A DNA stretch of 64,000 nucleotides from an uncultured Ignavibacteriota bacterium (GTDB lineage: Bacteria > Bacteroidota > Ignavibacteria > UBA10030 > UBA8401): the NCBI GenBank assembly GCA_903884005.1, contig CAISDA010000033.1:209792-273791 (forward strand). The letters are read 5' to 3'. Positions 33,271 to 42,981 of the stretch are shown here, piece by piece. Both the position numbers and the translations under genes were made by a program. Numbering within the stretch: position 1 is the first letter of the stretch; each line of letters begins with the position of its first letter. The notes under the pieces were generated by a model. That model worked only from the letters and a program-made list of their open reading frames with translations, did no database searches and was not told the DNA's origin.

Positions 33271-36200
33271 TTAGCGCGAAGCTGCGCGCATCATATTCAA
33301 CAGCAGGCGCTGCCCCACGACGAGCGAGCGTTCATACTGTACCGAATTCATCTCCCTGAATGCGGCGTTCTGCCCTTCAGTGTCCGGAGCGTGTTCCTTG
33401 ATCGTGATCCCTTTCACGCATGCAAGCATATCGAGAGCACACAGGATGATCTTGCCGCGCCCGTGCTGAATGACGCTCAGCGCCGAGAAGACTTCCTTCT
33501 TATGGTCAGACACGCAGCCGACCACGGTCTCGCCGTTCATGATACGAAGGCCGATGCGGTTTCTGTTATAGAGCGAGAAGCATTGATATTCCCAGTTGAA
33601 CGCGCATGCCTGCGGCAGCCCCGAGAAGAGTTCGTGGTTCTTCACAACATAATTCCCGCCATACCACGTCTTGCCCATCACCTGCGCTCCGCGGTACTCG
33701 AGCACCTCTTTTTGCGCCAGGAATTCGGCCCACTTCTCTGCATTGTTCACGACGATGAGCGTGTTGCCGTCGTTGACCCATTCGAGTACATTCGTGACCA
33801 GCTCCCTCTCCGGCGGCGGTGCGGATTCTCCCGCGATCAAATATTTGCCTGTGGGTTTTCCGCTTTTATACACCCTGAGCGGGCCAACGCCGACTGAGGA
33901 AAGGAATTTTCCGAACACCTGGTTCGTATCCAGGATCATGCCGTCCGTGCTGATACCGGCAATATCCAGTTTCACGGCGAAGATGTCGTCGCTTCCCGAC
34001 GCAGCCGGCTTCCCGTTCCGCACCAGCTCCGCACTCACGGTCGTGTAGCCTTCGGCCCGCGTGACGATCGGGATTCCCATTTTCAAAGGCTGCCCGTAGA
34101 CGCTCCCGCCTGCAGCCGTCACGGCGTATTCAGACGTGAACAACTGCCCCGACGCATCGCTCGCCTTCACCCGTAATGTGTACGAGCCGTGTATATCCGA
34201 TTCGTTGACGAGATAACAATCGGCTTTCGTCGTGTCGCCTACGGTGCCGACCTTTCTGTTCAGCTTCACCGCAACATAGAGCGGCTTGGTATACCGGGCA
34301 ATCAGATCGACATCTCCTTTCGGATTGCGGTAATCGTCCACAATGCCCGAATGGTTCTCGAGTATCATGCTTTCCCATCCGTTCACCGCATACCCGTCTG
34401 TGATGTTGTTGATGCGTATGTTCTCGATGATGCGCCCCTGATAGTAATACGCGACGTTGCCCATCGACACGGTCAGATGGTCGACGTCCGTGAATGCTTC
34501 AGTGAACCCTTTCGTTTTCAGGAACGTGTCGTATGCATCATACCATTTCAGGTACGTGTCTGTTTCCCATCCGCGTTTCGTTCCGGTCTTCATGATCTCG
34601 TTCCGGATGAGCTGCAGGCGCGGCGGCGTGCCGATGGCGCCCTCTTCGCCGAAGTAGATGATCTCGTCCTTATGGTCGGTGAAGCGAAGGTACTCCTTCT
34701 CGCTTTTATAGAGGTTGTCGTGATACACGCCCGGACCTCCGGCATGATGCTGGTCGAACCAGCCGTAATCGCGGAACGTGGTGTCGTACGGAAGCAGGTG
34801 AAGTTTGAAACGCGGATCCGGCCCCATCTTGATGTCGCCGTTCAATGAATTGTATGTGAGGATGCGCGTCTCGTCCAACTGGTGCGCATCTCTCATGTCC
34901 GTGCTGTCCTGGAAACCGGGATCGGTGCCGCGTTCGTTGTGAAGATTGTAGATGACGAGCGACGGATGGTTCCTGTCCCGTTTGATCATGCGGAAGAGTT
35001 TCTCGCGCCTCGCCGGAACGGCGAACGCGCCCTGGAATTTTCCGAACGGGTCCTTCGGCGCAAAGAGTTCGGAGGGAACCTGATATCCTCCCGGCTCTTC
35101 AAAATAGAGAAGGCCGAGCTCGTCCGCATAGTCGAGCACATTCGATGTGCCGATCGTGCGGTGGAAGTTCAGCATGTTGAGGCCGATCTTTTTAGCCGTC
35201 TCGATCTGCTTCTTTGCAAGCTCGTCCGACGGAGTGATGCCGTTGAGCGGCCAGAATCCCCACGAGATCGCCGTGCGAAGCACGATGCGCCTGCCATTAA
35301 GATAGAATTGCTTATCGCCTGCGATGTCTTTCACCTCGAACCATCGAAAACCGAAGCGCTGCGTGTAGGTATCGGAAGAGTTGTCCGATCCCTTCCACTG
35401 TGCACTCATCACGTAGAGGTTCGGATCCTCGACGCTCCAGAGTTTCGCCTCATTCAGTGAGACAGTGAGCGGGATCACCTGAGCGCCTGGAGCGAGGGAT
35501 GGAACGCTGATTTCTTTCTCATAGACTGCATGCGCATCGTTCTTGTATTCGCTGATCCTGACACGGAGCGTCCCGCTCACTGCCGTCTTCGTCGCGTTGA
35601 CCGCGGTGATCGCGGCATCGATCGTTTTCGGGTTCGGTGTGTTCTTAATATAGATGTCGTCGATGAAAATCGGGTCTGTCGCTACGAGCGCAACCTTTCC
35701 TGTGATGCCCCCGAATCCATGCGATGGTATGGTTCGGTACTGTCCCCAGAGGAACATTTTCGAATCCCGCCAGTCGAAATTGCCGTTGGGATCGGTGATG
35801 CGCACGGCGATCTCATTCTGCGCGCCGGGCTTCACATACCGCGTGATGTCCACGTCGAACGGCGTGCTATTGATCAGGTCGTATCCCGCAAGCATGCGGT
35901 TCGCGAACACCTCGGCACGGAACCGGACGCTTTCGAATTTCAACACGATGCGCCTGCCCGTCATAGAAGCGGGGACGTTCACACTCGTGCTGAACCAGGA
36001 AACGCCGAGATAATTTCCCGCAAGACCGAAGGCATTGCCGTTCGATCCCCAGAAATATTCTTCGACCGTCGCCGGAAGATGGACCGTCGGGCCCTTCACT
36101 GCTGCAAGTCCCTTCCATCCCATCGTGGGCGGATGCACGGGAAGCGATGCGATCGGCGGCGGGACGACGTAGAGCGTATCGTCCATCCAGCGCGCATCGG

Positions 36201-36327
36201 TATCCAGCCTGAGTATCCAGTCGTTGTGCGAAAGGTCGACGGCTATCCTTCCGCTGCCGCGCGCCGAAACAGCCTCATATGCGCCGAAGCACAATGCGAT
36301 GAGCAGGAACAGCCGGGAAATGCGCAT
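33271..36327 (-). CDS. Glycoside hydrolase family 2 with GATase-like C-terminal domain
   Basis: The start is ATG 36327 (AAGGGA 9 nt upstream), giving 1018 residues with a signal peptide ending AVSA. A jelly-roll sugar-binding domain (about 40-210) and an Ig-like domain precede a TIM barrel with RTAISWGFWPLNG, the acid/base Glu in IYNLHNERG and the nucleophile in IIYFGEEGA, as in beta-galactosidase/glucuronidase-type GH2. Residues past about 690 form an extra beta domain, then an alpha/beta module (WVNDGNTLIVVNNAEKW, GRGKIILCALDM) that looks like a class I glutamine-amidotransferase or trimerisation fold. It is likely a periplasmic exo-glycosidase; the sugar is unknown. Confidence 0.85.
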   Translation of the reverse strand: MRISRLFLLIALCFGAYEAVSARGSGRIAVDLSHNDWILRLDTDARWMDDTLYVVPPPIASLPVHPPTMGWKGLAAVKGPTVHLPATVEEYFWGSNGNAFGLAGNYLGVSWFSTSVNVPASMTGRRIVLKFESVRFRAEVFANRMLAGYDLINSTPFDVDITRYVKPGAQNEIAVRITDPNGNFDWRDSKMFLWGQYRTIPSHGFGGITGKVALVATDPIFIDDIYIKNTPNPKTIDAAITAVNATKTAVSGTLRVRISEYKNDAHAVYEKEISVPSLAPGAQVIPLTVSLNEAKLWSVEDPNLYVMSAQWKGSDNSSDTYTQRFGFRWFEVKDIAGDKQFYLNGRRIVLRTAISWGFWPLNGITPSDELAKKQIETAKKIGLNMLNFHRTIGTSNVLDYADELGLLYFEEPGGYQVPSELFAPKDPFGKFQGAFAVPARREKLFRMIKRDRNHPSLVIYNLHNERGTDPGFQDSTDMRDAHQLDETRILTYNSLNGDIKMGPDPRFKLHLLPYDTTFRDYGWFDQHHAGGPGVYHDNLYKSEKEYLRFTDHKDEIIYFGEEGAIGTPPRLQLIRNEIMKTGTKRGWETDTYLKWYDAYDTFLKTKGFTEAFTDVDHLTVSMGNVAYYYQGRIIENIRINNITDGYAVNGWESMILENHSGIVDDYRNPKGDVDLIARYTKPLYVAVKLNRKVGTVGDTTKADCYLVNESDIHGSYTLRVKASDASGQLFTSEYAVTAAGGSVYGQPLKMGIPIVTRAEGYTTVSAELVRNGKPAASGSDDIFAVKLDIAGISTDGMILDTNQVFGKFLSSVGVGPLRVYKSGKPTGKYLIAGESAPPPERELVTNVLEWVNDGNTLIVVNNAEKWAEFLAQKEVLEYRGAQVMGKTWYGGNYVVKNHELFSGLPQACAFNWEYQCFSLYNRNRIGLRIMNGETVVGCVSDHKKEVFSALSVIQHGRGKIILCALDMLACVKGITIKEHAPDTEGQNAAFREMNSVQYERSLVVGQRLLLNMMRAASR

Positions 36328-36391
36328 ACGTGGATCCCTTCGTTTGAGTACCGGTCTCACGGGTCGAGTCACAAAGAACCTCTGCCGTGTA

Positions 36392-37927
36392 TTATTTGAA
36401 TGTCTCTTTCGAATCGACGATGCGCACATTCTTCACATTGAGTTTGTATGCCGCCACGATGTCGTCCTCGTCGAGCACCGATTTCGGCAATCCGGCTTTC
36501 ACGACATTGGAATAACTCATCGGCGACGGGGTGTTCTCCTTCAGGCTCTTTGCAAGCCCCTCCGCTTCGCTCCTGTCCGTGACGATCGTGACGAACATAG
36601 TATCCGTCCGCCAATATTTTTTGATCGCGTTGTTCACATCGGCCGCCGTGAGCGCCGCAAGCTGCGCATCCATCTCTTTGATGTAATCCTTGCGTCCGTA
36701 GAACCTCGAATCCATCAAATATCCAAGCTGTTCCGCCGGCGATGCCACGTACAATTTCATGTAACTGCGCAGGAATGTTCTGGTCGCGTCAAAATCCTTC
36801 TCCGATATGCCGTTCTTGATCAGCAGATCGACTTCCCGGACGGCCATGCGAAGCGCGAAATGCGCGTGCCCGATCCTGATGTCCGATAATTCCTTGTACT
36901 GTTGTTTCAATTGTTTTGCAATCTGCACGGGACGGATCCAGAGCGAAAAATAATTCGAGGTGCGCGGCACCCCGGATGGAGGAAGCATGTTTTCCCCGCC
37001 GCCGTTATACCATTCGATATAGGAATAATCGCCGTAGTTCATCGAGCGTATCTCGCGCAGTTTCTGATACAACTGTCCGTACGATTTCCGGTGCTCGCCG
37101 AGATACGAATTGGCGACCATCAATGCGGCAAAATCAATGCTGGAACGCGTGATCGCAAGCGGCGTTCCGGCGAATATTGCGGAACCGAATGCGCCATCCT
37201 TCGCAATGATCTCTACATCCATGCCGTTCGGCATCGATGGCGGTTCAGCAGCCGGAAGTGCCGGTTTCACACCGGAGAGCGCGGCCAGATCTGCTTTCAG
37301 CTGTTTCAGGAATGCGGGCGAATATTTTCCCGCTATGCCGATCGTGACATTATGCCTGGTGAACATTGCGGCGTAGTGCTGCTTCACATCGTCCAGCGTG
37401 ATCCCTTTGACGCTTTCCGATTTTCCCTGCACCATGGATTGATACCTCGTTCCGCGGAAGAGAAGATCTTCAAGCGATTTTTTACTGTATTCTTCATCGG
37501 ACGAGGCGCGGATGACCTGATCCACATAGTTCTGCTGGTTCTTCATCACGCGTTTGAAATCGTTTTCCGCAAACGACGGCGTCACGATCAATCCTTTGAT
37601 GATGGGATAGAATTGATCCAGAAAATCGACATGGACGGCGAATGTAAAGATCGTCACTTCCTTGTCCACGTGCGAGCCGTAGGCGGCCGCCCAGGGATAC
37701 GTTTTATCCTTAATTTCACTGTACGTCATTGCTTTTGTGCCGCCCTGCGTGATCATGGTCGCCGTCGCGTACGTCAAGCCTTCTTTTCCCTTCGGATCGG
37801 AAATGGAACCGTTGCGGAACATGAGCTTGATGACCACCTTATTGGAGTTCGGCTGTTTCAGTTCAACAACTTCCTGCGCGCAGAGCACCGCCGTGAGAAC
37901 GATCGTTAGAATGAATGCTTTCATCAT
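36392..37927 (-). CDS. M16 peptidase family, inactive partner subunit
   Basis: The 511-residue exported protein has signal MMKAFILTIVLTAVLCA and two M16 half-domains but no HxxEH. Near residue 290 it has LYQKLREIRSMNYGDYSY, the Arg/Tyr substrate-binding pair of the non-catalytic subunit in heterodimeric M16B proteases. It overlaps the active-subunit gene by 4 nt (ATGA), so both should be made in equal amounts and form a clam-shell periplasmic protease for peptides. Confidence 0.88.
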   Translation of the reverse strand: MMKAFILTIVLTAVLCAQEVVELKQPNSNKVVIKLMFRNGSISDPKGKEGLTYATATMITQGGTKAMTYSEIKDKTYPWAAAYGSHVDKEVTIFTFAVHVDFLDQFYPIIKGLIVTPSFAENDFKRVMKNQQNYVDQVIRASSDEEYSKKSLEDLLFRGTRYQSMVQGKSESVKGITLDDVKQHYAAMFTRHNVTIGIAGKYSPAFLKQLKADLAALSGVKPALPAAEPPSMPNGMDVEIIAKDGAFGSAIFAGTPLAITRSSIDFAALMVANSYLGEHRKSYGQLYQKLREIRSMNYGDYSYIEWYNGGGENMLPPSGVPRTSNYFSLWIRPVQIAKQLKQQYKELSDIRIGHAHFALRMAVREVDLLIKNGISEKDFDATRTFLRSYMKLYVASPAEQLGYLMDSRFYGRKDYIKEMDAQLAALTAADVNNAIKKYWRTDTMFVTIVTDRSEAEGLAKSLKENTPSPMSYSNVVKAGLPKSVLDEDDIVAAYKLNVKNVRIVDSKETFK

Positions 37928-39273
37928 TTCACACCTCCTTCAGCATCGGCAGAGATCGTCGCAACGGTCAGGCCCGATGGAACAAAATATTTATCAGCCG
38001 CCATTTTCAGATCGGCAATGGTCACATTATTGTACAGTGCATACATCCGATTCAACGATTCAGGATCGCCCGTCAGCGTGATGTACGCGCAGAGCGAATT
38101 TGCGATCGTGGACGGATTATCGATCCCCATGGCAAAACTGTATTTCAACAGCGATTTTGTTTTCGCCAGCAATTGTTCGTCCACCCCATTCGCTTGTATT
38201 TCCCCGATCGCCTTCAGAATTTCATCCTTCACATACTGCAAGTCGGCCTTGTTGACAAGCGACGCCTGTATGGTGATCAGGTTCGGATCCCGCGCATCGG
38301 CCGCGCCGCCGCCGAGGGAGCGCACTTTTTGTTCCTGGATGACCAGCTTCTTATACAATGCCGACGTGGGCGAGAAGAGTATCGTTGTCAGAACGTCCAG
38401 CGCGGGCATGTCTATCCGTGAATCCGAAAATGCGGGGCCTTTATAATTTAAGCTGAGCGAAGGCGGAATGTTGCCGTTTTGCAGATGCGTGTACCGTGGA
38501 GCATCCTGCTTCGGCTCGACGGGAACGACGGAAACGTACGTGCCGTGTTTCCATGCGCCGAAATATTTTTCGGCGAGCGCATTCACCCTGTCGGGAGTGA
38601 CGTCTCCTACGACAACAATGGTTGCATATTCGGGCCGGTAATACCGGTTGAAGAACTCGAGGGAATAGGTGTACTGATTCGGCATATCAACGATGTCCTT
38701 AAAAAATCCCATCGTCGTGTGCTTATAGGGATGTTTGACGAACGCGGTGTTCATGGTGTTTTCATACGACTGCTGGTACGGGCTGGCGAAGTTTTTGGTG
38801 TATTCACCCTTCACGGCGCCGGCTTCGGTCTTAAAATCATGTTCCGAGTAGTTCAGGCTCATGAACCGGTCGGATTCGAGATCGAACATCGTTTCCAATT
38901 TTGTCGCATCGCCCGTCATATGGTAGATCGTGCGGTCAAGCGATGTGTTTGCATTGGCGCCTGCGCCGATCGATTTCAACACGTCGTTATATGTATCGCG
39001 CGGATATTTGTCCGTCCCGCGGAACATCATATGCTCGAAAAAATGCGCGAATCCGGTCACCCCTTCTTCCACTTCGTTGCGTGAACCGACGCGGGCGTCG
39101 ATAAAAAATGAGGCCAGTCCGGGACTGTCGAACTGTACGGTCACGACATTGAGTCCGTTCGCCATCATGTGCTGGTGGATGGGATAGGGAAGGATCTTTT
39201 CCGCTGCCATCAGCGGGCCATTCCATATCACGCCAGCCAGCACGACGGCGGCAAAAGTCAACAGTGATTTCAT
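37924..39273 (-). CDS. M16 zinc peptidase, active subunit
   Basis: The 449-residue precursor has signal MKSLLTFAAVVLAGVIW. The inverted zinc motif is HFFEH (H77, E80, H81), with the distal ligand likely E157 in AVKGEYTKNF. A second M16 half follows (about 230-440). It is an insulinase/pitrilysin-type peptidase acting outside the cytoplasm. GGAGAG lies before the ATG. It pairs with the downstream inactive subunit. The 241-nt upstream gap is shared with a divergent methyltransferase. Confidence 0.92.
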   Translation of the reverse strand: MKSLLTFAAVVLAGVIWNGPLMAAEKILPYPIHQHMMANGLNVVTVQFDSPGLASFFIDARVGSRNEVEEGVTGFAHFFEHMMFRGTDKYPRDTYNDVLKSIGAGANANTSLDRTIYHMTGDATKLETMFDLESDRFMSLNYSEHDFKTEAGAVKGEYTKNFASPYQQSYENTMNTAFVKHPYKHTTMGFFKDIVDMPNQYTYSLEFFNRYYRPEYATIVVVGDVTPDRVNALAEKYFGAWKHGTYVSVVPVEPKQDAPRYTHLQNGNIPPSLSLNYKGPAFSDSRIDMPALDVLTTILFSPTSALYKKLVIQEQKVRSLGGGAADARDPNLITIQASLVNKADLQYVKDEILKAIGEIQANGVDEQLLAKTKSLLKYSFAMGIDNPSTIANSLCAYITLTGDPESLNRMYALYNNVTIADLKMAADKYFVPSGLTVATISADAEGGVK

Positions 39274-39514
39274 CGTTTCTCTCCTTCGTAATTGGCAATT
39301 GTTGAGCGGTAATTATCAGCGTGTAGAAGTTGGGGGAATATTCTTGAAAATGCAAGCGGAAAATGTGTTACGTCCCGATACCGTCGATTGTTCGTTCGCT
39401 TCACGATGCCGTCAACAATTGGACGTTGTACGTAAATGGATTATATTTAACAAACAGGTGTGCTGTTGTGCGGCTTCACTCACGATCGTTCATTACATTT
39501 TGGAACTCCATGCT

Positions 39515-40420
39515 ATGCGCGCGAAAAATCTGATCGATAAAAGTTACGAGGCACAAGAAGCCGATATCGCCAAAATCGTGCCCAACAAGGAACAAAATTT
39601 ATTCCATATCAAAAATAAGGATTGCGCCGCATACCGGTTGACCGCGGAACCGCTGGAGAATTTGACGCCATTTCTCGATGCGCAGAAGTCGTGGCTGACC
39701 GTGGCGGATTACAACGGTTTTGAAGCGAATTTTCTGATGGAGAAAGGGCAAAACGTGGTCGCTTCCGATATTTCGGATGCCATGTTGAAGGAGGCGAATG
39801 CCGACGGCCTTATCGGTGAGTATCGCAAAGAGAATGTGGAAGCGCTGACATTCGAAGATGAATCGTTCGATTACGTCATGTGCAAAGAAGCCTTCCACCA
39901 TTTTCCGCGCGCGTATTTGGCCCTCTACGAAATGATCCGGGTGAGCCGTTCCGCGGCTATCCTGGTGGGCGAGCCGATAGACATCCTTTCGAAAATGTCT
40001 CTTCTTGTTTTCGTCAAAAATATTCTGGATGCGATCAACCCCCGCCTGATCGATCGATTCTGGAAGAACCGGTTCTCGTTCGAGACTGTCGGAAATTACG
40101 TCTTCAAAATTTCCGTGCGGGAAGTCGAAAAAATTGCCATGGGCATCGGACTTCCCTGCATCGCATATCGCAAGTTCAATATTTATCTCAGCAATGGTCC
40201 GACAGAAGGCTTGTGGGACGTTCCTCTCAATACAACAGTGTACAAAAAAATTCAATCCAGGATGGCCGTATTGAATTTTTTCAATGGCCTCGGCCTTTTC
40301 CCGCATCACTTGATTTGTTGCGTGTTGTTCAAGGAACCGCCGACAGCATCGGTGTTGGATCGGATGAAACAACAGGGTTTCCAGATCCTTCAACTGCCGC
40401 GAAACCCGTATCTGCACTGA
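39515..40420 (+). CDS. Class I SAM-dependent methyltransferase-like protein
   Basis: The start is taken at ATG 39515 (301 residues); an open frame continues upstream but is not protein-like. The Methyltransf_11-like core shows LTVADYNGFEANFLMEKG as motif I, SDISDAMLKEA as motif II, NVEALTFEDESFDYVMCKEA as motif IV and HHFPRAYLALYEMIRVSR after it. Motif I lacks the usual GxGxG (DYNGFE), so cofactor binding may be altered. The C-terminal 100 residues (LPCIAYRKFNIYLSNG) are not recognised. Small-molecule or lipid methylation is possible. It is divergent from the M16 pair and has no operon partner. Confidence 0.75.
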   Translation: MRAKNLIDKSYEAQEADIAKIVPNKEQNLFHIKNKDCAAYRLTAEPLENLTPFLDAQKSWLTVADYNGFEANFLMEKGQNVVASDISDAMLKEANADGLIGEYRKENVEALTFEDESFDYVMCKEAFHHFPRAYLALYEMIRVSRSAAILVGEPIDILSKMSLLVFVKNILDAINPRLIDRFWKNRFSFETVGNYVFKISVREVEKIAMGIGLPCIAYRKFNIYLSNGPTEGLWDVPLNTTVYKKIQSRMAVLNFFNGLGLFPHHLICCVLFKEPPTASVLDRMKQQGFQILQLPRNPYLH

Positions 40421-40493
40421 ACACACGATCTCATCCCGTCGACTCCGGGCAGGCGGCCGCAGCCATGTACAGCGCGGTAATGATGAGCCGGAT

Positions 40494-40673
40494 GTTCGTT
40501 CGCATGTCATCGCTTCATGTACGGAGCAGGCACGGTCGGTTCGTTCGCGTGCCATCGCTTCATGTACGGAGCAGGCGCGGTCGGTTCGTTCGCATGCCAT
40601 CGCTTCATGTACGGAGCAGGCACGGTCGGTTCGTTCGCATGCCATCGCTCCATTTACGGAACTGGCACCGTCG
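40494..40673. repeat. 45-bp minisatellite, four units, at the 3' end of the GH127 gene
   Basis: Four contiguous 45-bp units begin at 40494, 40539, 40584 and 40629, each starting GTTCGTTCGC. The first three are almost identical; the fourth is degenerate and contains the GH127 stop codon (40654-40656). The unit is 15 codons and stays open on the minus strand. There are no spacers, so this is not a CRISPR array. Confidence 0.9.
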
Positions 40674-42627
40674 ACTCGGGCGCAGTCGCAAACCACACAC
40701 TCATTTCGGTCTTTCCCCTATTCGCCCATGCGAAATAGGGAATGGCGAGAAACGGCTGCTCTCTGACGTCGATGGCCCCCGCCGGCGAGCGATGTGTCCC
40801 CCTCGCCCCGCCTTTGATGACCTGCACGCCGTTCAACAGTCCGGGAACAAATTCCGATGTGAACTCTGCATCCTTCTCAAGAAAAAGATTCTGCGTCGTT
40901 ACGCCGCTCTGGTCTCCGCCTTCGGCACAATAGACAAGCGGCCCGCGCTGGAGCGCGATTTTATCCCGGTCCTCCTTGACCCGCACATCGGCCGAGATTT
41001 TCCGGATCGGCATGGGGATATCCAACTGCACCGTATCCCCCTTCTTCCATTCCCGATCGATGCAGGCGTAGCCGTTCTTCATGACGACATCCTGCACTTC
41101 GCCATTTACCCGAATGACGACGGACGGGTTCAGTTCGTCGTGATATCGGTATAACGCGCCCGGCAATGGCTGCCCGTGTGCCCAGCCCGGAATCCGGAGC
41201 ATCAGTTGAAACTTCTTCGTGCTGGCCGGATCGATCTCAATCCCGATGGATCCATTCCAGGGATATTCTGTGGTCTGTTGCACGTTGATCGTCGTGCCGC
41301 CGACTTCAACGCGCGCCGTGCTTTGCATGAATAGATTCACGTAGAGATTTTTTTCCTGCACGGCATACACGTACCCGAGCACGGACGGCAGCAGACGCGT
41401 CACATTGCACGGGCAGCACGCACAGCCAAACCACTCCGCCCGCGAGTGTTGCCCCGCTGAAGCAAGAGGATTGGGATAAAAGAACCGATCGCCCGAGAGG
41501 GAAACACCCGAGAGCAGCGCATTGTAGAGAATGCGCTCGAGCACGTCGAAATACCTGGCTTCTCCGTGAAGCAGGAACATCCTGTAATTCCAAAACACAT
41601 CGGCAATGGATGCGCATGTTTCACAATATGCCGAGCCGTTCGGCAATTCGTACGGCAGTCCGAACCCTTCGTTCCCGCCGCTGGCGCCGGTGCCTCCGGT
41701 GATATACATTTTTCTGCAGATAACATCTTCCCAGATCTTATCCAGCGCCTTCACATAGTCCGTCTGACCCGTCAGGGCCGCCACGTCTGCGGCGCCGGAA
41801 TACATGTATTCCGCACGCACGGCATGCCCCACCGCTGAATCCTGATCGATGAAGCGCTTATGGTTTTGCGCATACTCGCCCAACTCCGGCCGCTGTCCGC
41901 GCACATCGATAAAGAATTTCGCGAGTGTCAAATAGCGTTCATCCCCCGTCACGCGGAACAATTTCACCAACCCCATCTCGATCACCTGATGCCCGGGAGC
42001 TTTCTCGATCTTTCCCCAGCCGAATTCTTTGTCCACAAGATCGGCGTTGCGCAGAGCGATCTCGAGGAAGGCGCGCTTGCCGGTCGCAAGATAGTACGCC
42101 ACGGCGGCTTCATACATATGGCCGGCGTTGTACAATTCATGGCTTAAGACATCTTCGTTTTCCCAGCGGCGCGATCCGGACCATTTATGCGGATGCAGCG
42201 GATCGATGGTGCGGTTGGTGTAGAGGTATCCATCCGGTTCCTGCGCTGCGCCAATATAGCCGATCAGCGTGTCGACGTACGCTTCGAGCGCGGGATCCGG
42301 TATGATCTGGAGGGAATAACTCGCGGCCTCGATGTTCTTAAAGACATCGGAATCATCGAAAGGATATTGAGTGCTGAATTTCCCTTTCTTGAGCCTGCCG
42401 GCGATCCTGAAATTATCAATCCGCCCGGTCTCCTCCGCCTTCCTGAACGCAAGCGGTATGGTAACCTCCTTGTTGATCTTCAGGCGCGGAGCCCAGAACG
42501 CATCGTTCACTTTCACATTGGTAAAAGGCACCGGTGTTATCGGATAGTCTTTAGGCTGGGCCCCCGCTGTGACAGTGTAAGCGAGAACGCAGAGGACCAG
42601 GCGTTTCATCGTATTGGATATCGGCAT
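40654..42627 (-). CDS. GH127-type beta-L-arabinofuranosidase, exported
   Basis: The 657-residue protein starts at ATG 42627 with GGGAGG 7 nt upstream and has a signal peptide ending TAGAQ. An (alpha/alpha)6 barrel with DAFWAPRLKINKEVT, QEPDGYLYTNRT and YITGGTGASGGNEGF is followed by AYCETCASIADVFWNYRM and EWFGCACCPCNVTRL. These hold the Glu/Cys zinc site and nucleophilic Cys known from HypBA1. A beta-sandwich follows (FQLMLRIPGWAHG). It should release L-arabinofuranose from plant-type glycans or glycopeptides. It lies 39 nt after the biotin-carrier gene but has its own ribosome site. Its stop codon lies within a 45-bp tandem repeat. Confidence 0.92.
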   Translation of the reverse strand: MPISNTMKRLVLCVLAYTVTAGAQPKDYPITPVPFTNVKVNDAFWAPRLKINKEVTIPLAFRKAEETGRIDNFRIAGRLKKGKFSTQYPFDDSDVFKNIEAASYSLQIIPDPALEAYVDTLIGYIGAAQEPDGYLYTNRTIDPLHPHKWSGSRRWENEDVLSHELYNAGHMYEAAVAYYLATGKRAFLEIALRNADLVDKEFGWGKIEKAPGHQVIEMGLVKLFRVTGDERYLTLAKFFIDVRGQRPELGEYAQNHKRFIDQDSAVGHAVRAEYMYSGAADVAALTGQTDYVKALDKIWEDVICRKMYITGGTGASGGNEGFGLPYELPNGSAYCETCASIADVFWNYRMFLLHGEARYFDVLERILYNALLSGVSLSGDRFFYPNPLASAGQHSRAEWFGCACCPCNVTRLLPSVLGYVYAVQEKNLYVNLFMQSTARVEVGGTTINVQQTTEYPWNGSIGIEIDPASTKKFQLMLRIPGWAHGQPLPGALYRYHDELNPSVVIRVNGEVQDVVMKNGYACIDREWKKGDTVQLDIPMPIRKISADVRVKEDRDKIALQRGPLVYCAEGGDQSGVTTQNLFLEKDAEFTSEFVPGLLNGVQVIKGGARGTHRSPAGAIDVREQPFLAIPYFAWANRGKTEMSVWFATAPESTVPVP

Positions 42628-42666
42628 GACGTGACCTCCCGTGAATTAGTATGCAAGGGCCGCCCG

Positions 42667-42972
42667 TCATTGAAATTCGACGAGAAGCTGTCCCTTGGTG
42701 ACCATGGTGCCTACCGTGATATGCACCACCTTCACGGTGCCATTGGTGTGAGCCAGTACGGTGTTCATCATCTTCATTGCTTCGAAGACGAACAATGTAT
42801 CTCCCTCATTCACCTTCTTGCCCGGAGCAACGCGCACTTCGCAGATGGTGCCCGGCAGGAAGGCCGTCACGAGTTTTGGGTCGTGCGGCCGCCAGGGTAT
42901 TCGCTTCCTATATTTTTCGGTGAAGAACGTTTCATAGGAAGTGTCGTCGACGATCAGTTTATCCATGGTCAT
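42667..42972 (-). CDS. Biotin carboxyl carrier protein (acyl-CoA carboxylase/decarboxylase type)
   Basis: The 101-residue protein ends in a biotinyl domain with EAMKMMN, the Lys being biotinylated, plus FLPGTICEVRVAPGKKVNEGD before it and IRPL-like beta strands after. About 30 N-terminal residues are unassigned. It starts 9 nt after the carboxyltransferase gene, which defines its partner. Such carriers swing CO2 between a biotin carboxylase or membrane decarboxylase and the carboxyltransferase. No biotin carboxylase (AccC-like) or MmdB-like membrane gene is in the window. Confidence 0.9.
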   Translation of the reverse strand: MTMDKLIVDDTSYETFFTEKYRKRIPWRPHDPKLVTAFLPGTICEVRVAPGKKVNEGDTLFVFEAMKMMNTVLAHTNGTVKVVHITVGTMVTKGQLLVEFQ

Positions 42973-42981
42973 GGGCTTTGG

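Noticed and set aside
40494..40673. CRISPR array
   Set aside because: Repeats are directly contiguous with no unique spacers and no cas genes are present.
39599..40696. 365-codon minus-strand frame overlapping the methyltransferase and the minisatellite
   Set aside because: It is opposite to a recognisable methyltransferase; its repeated N-terminus merely reflects the 45-bp tandem repeat staying open.
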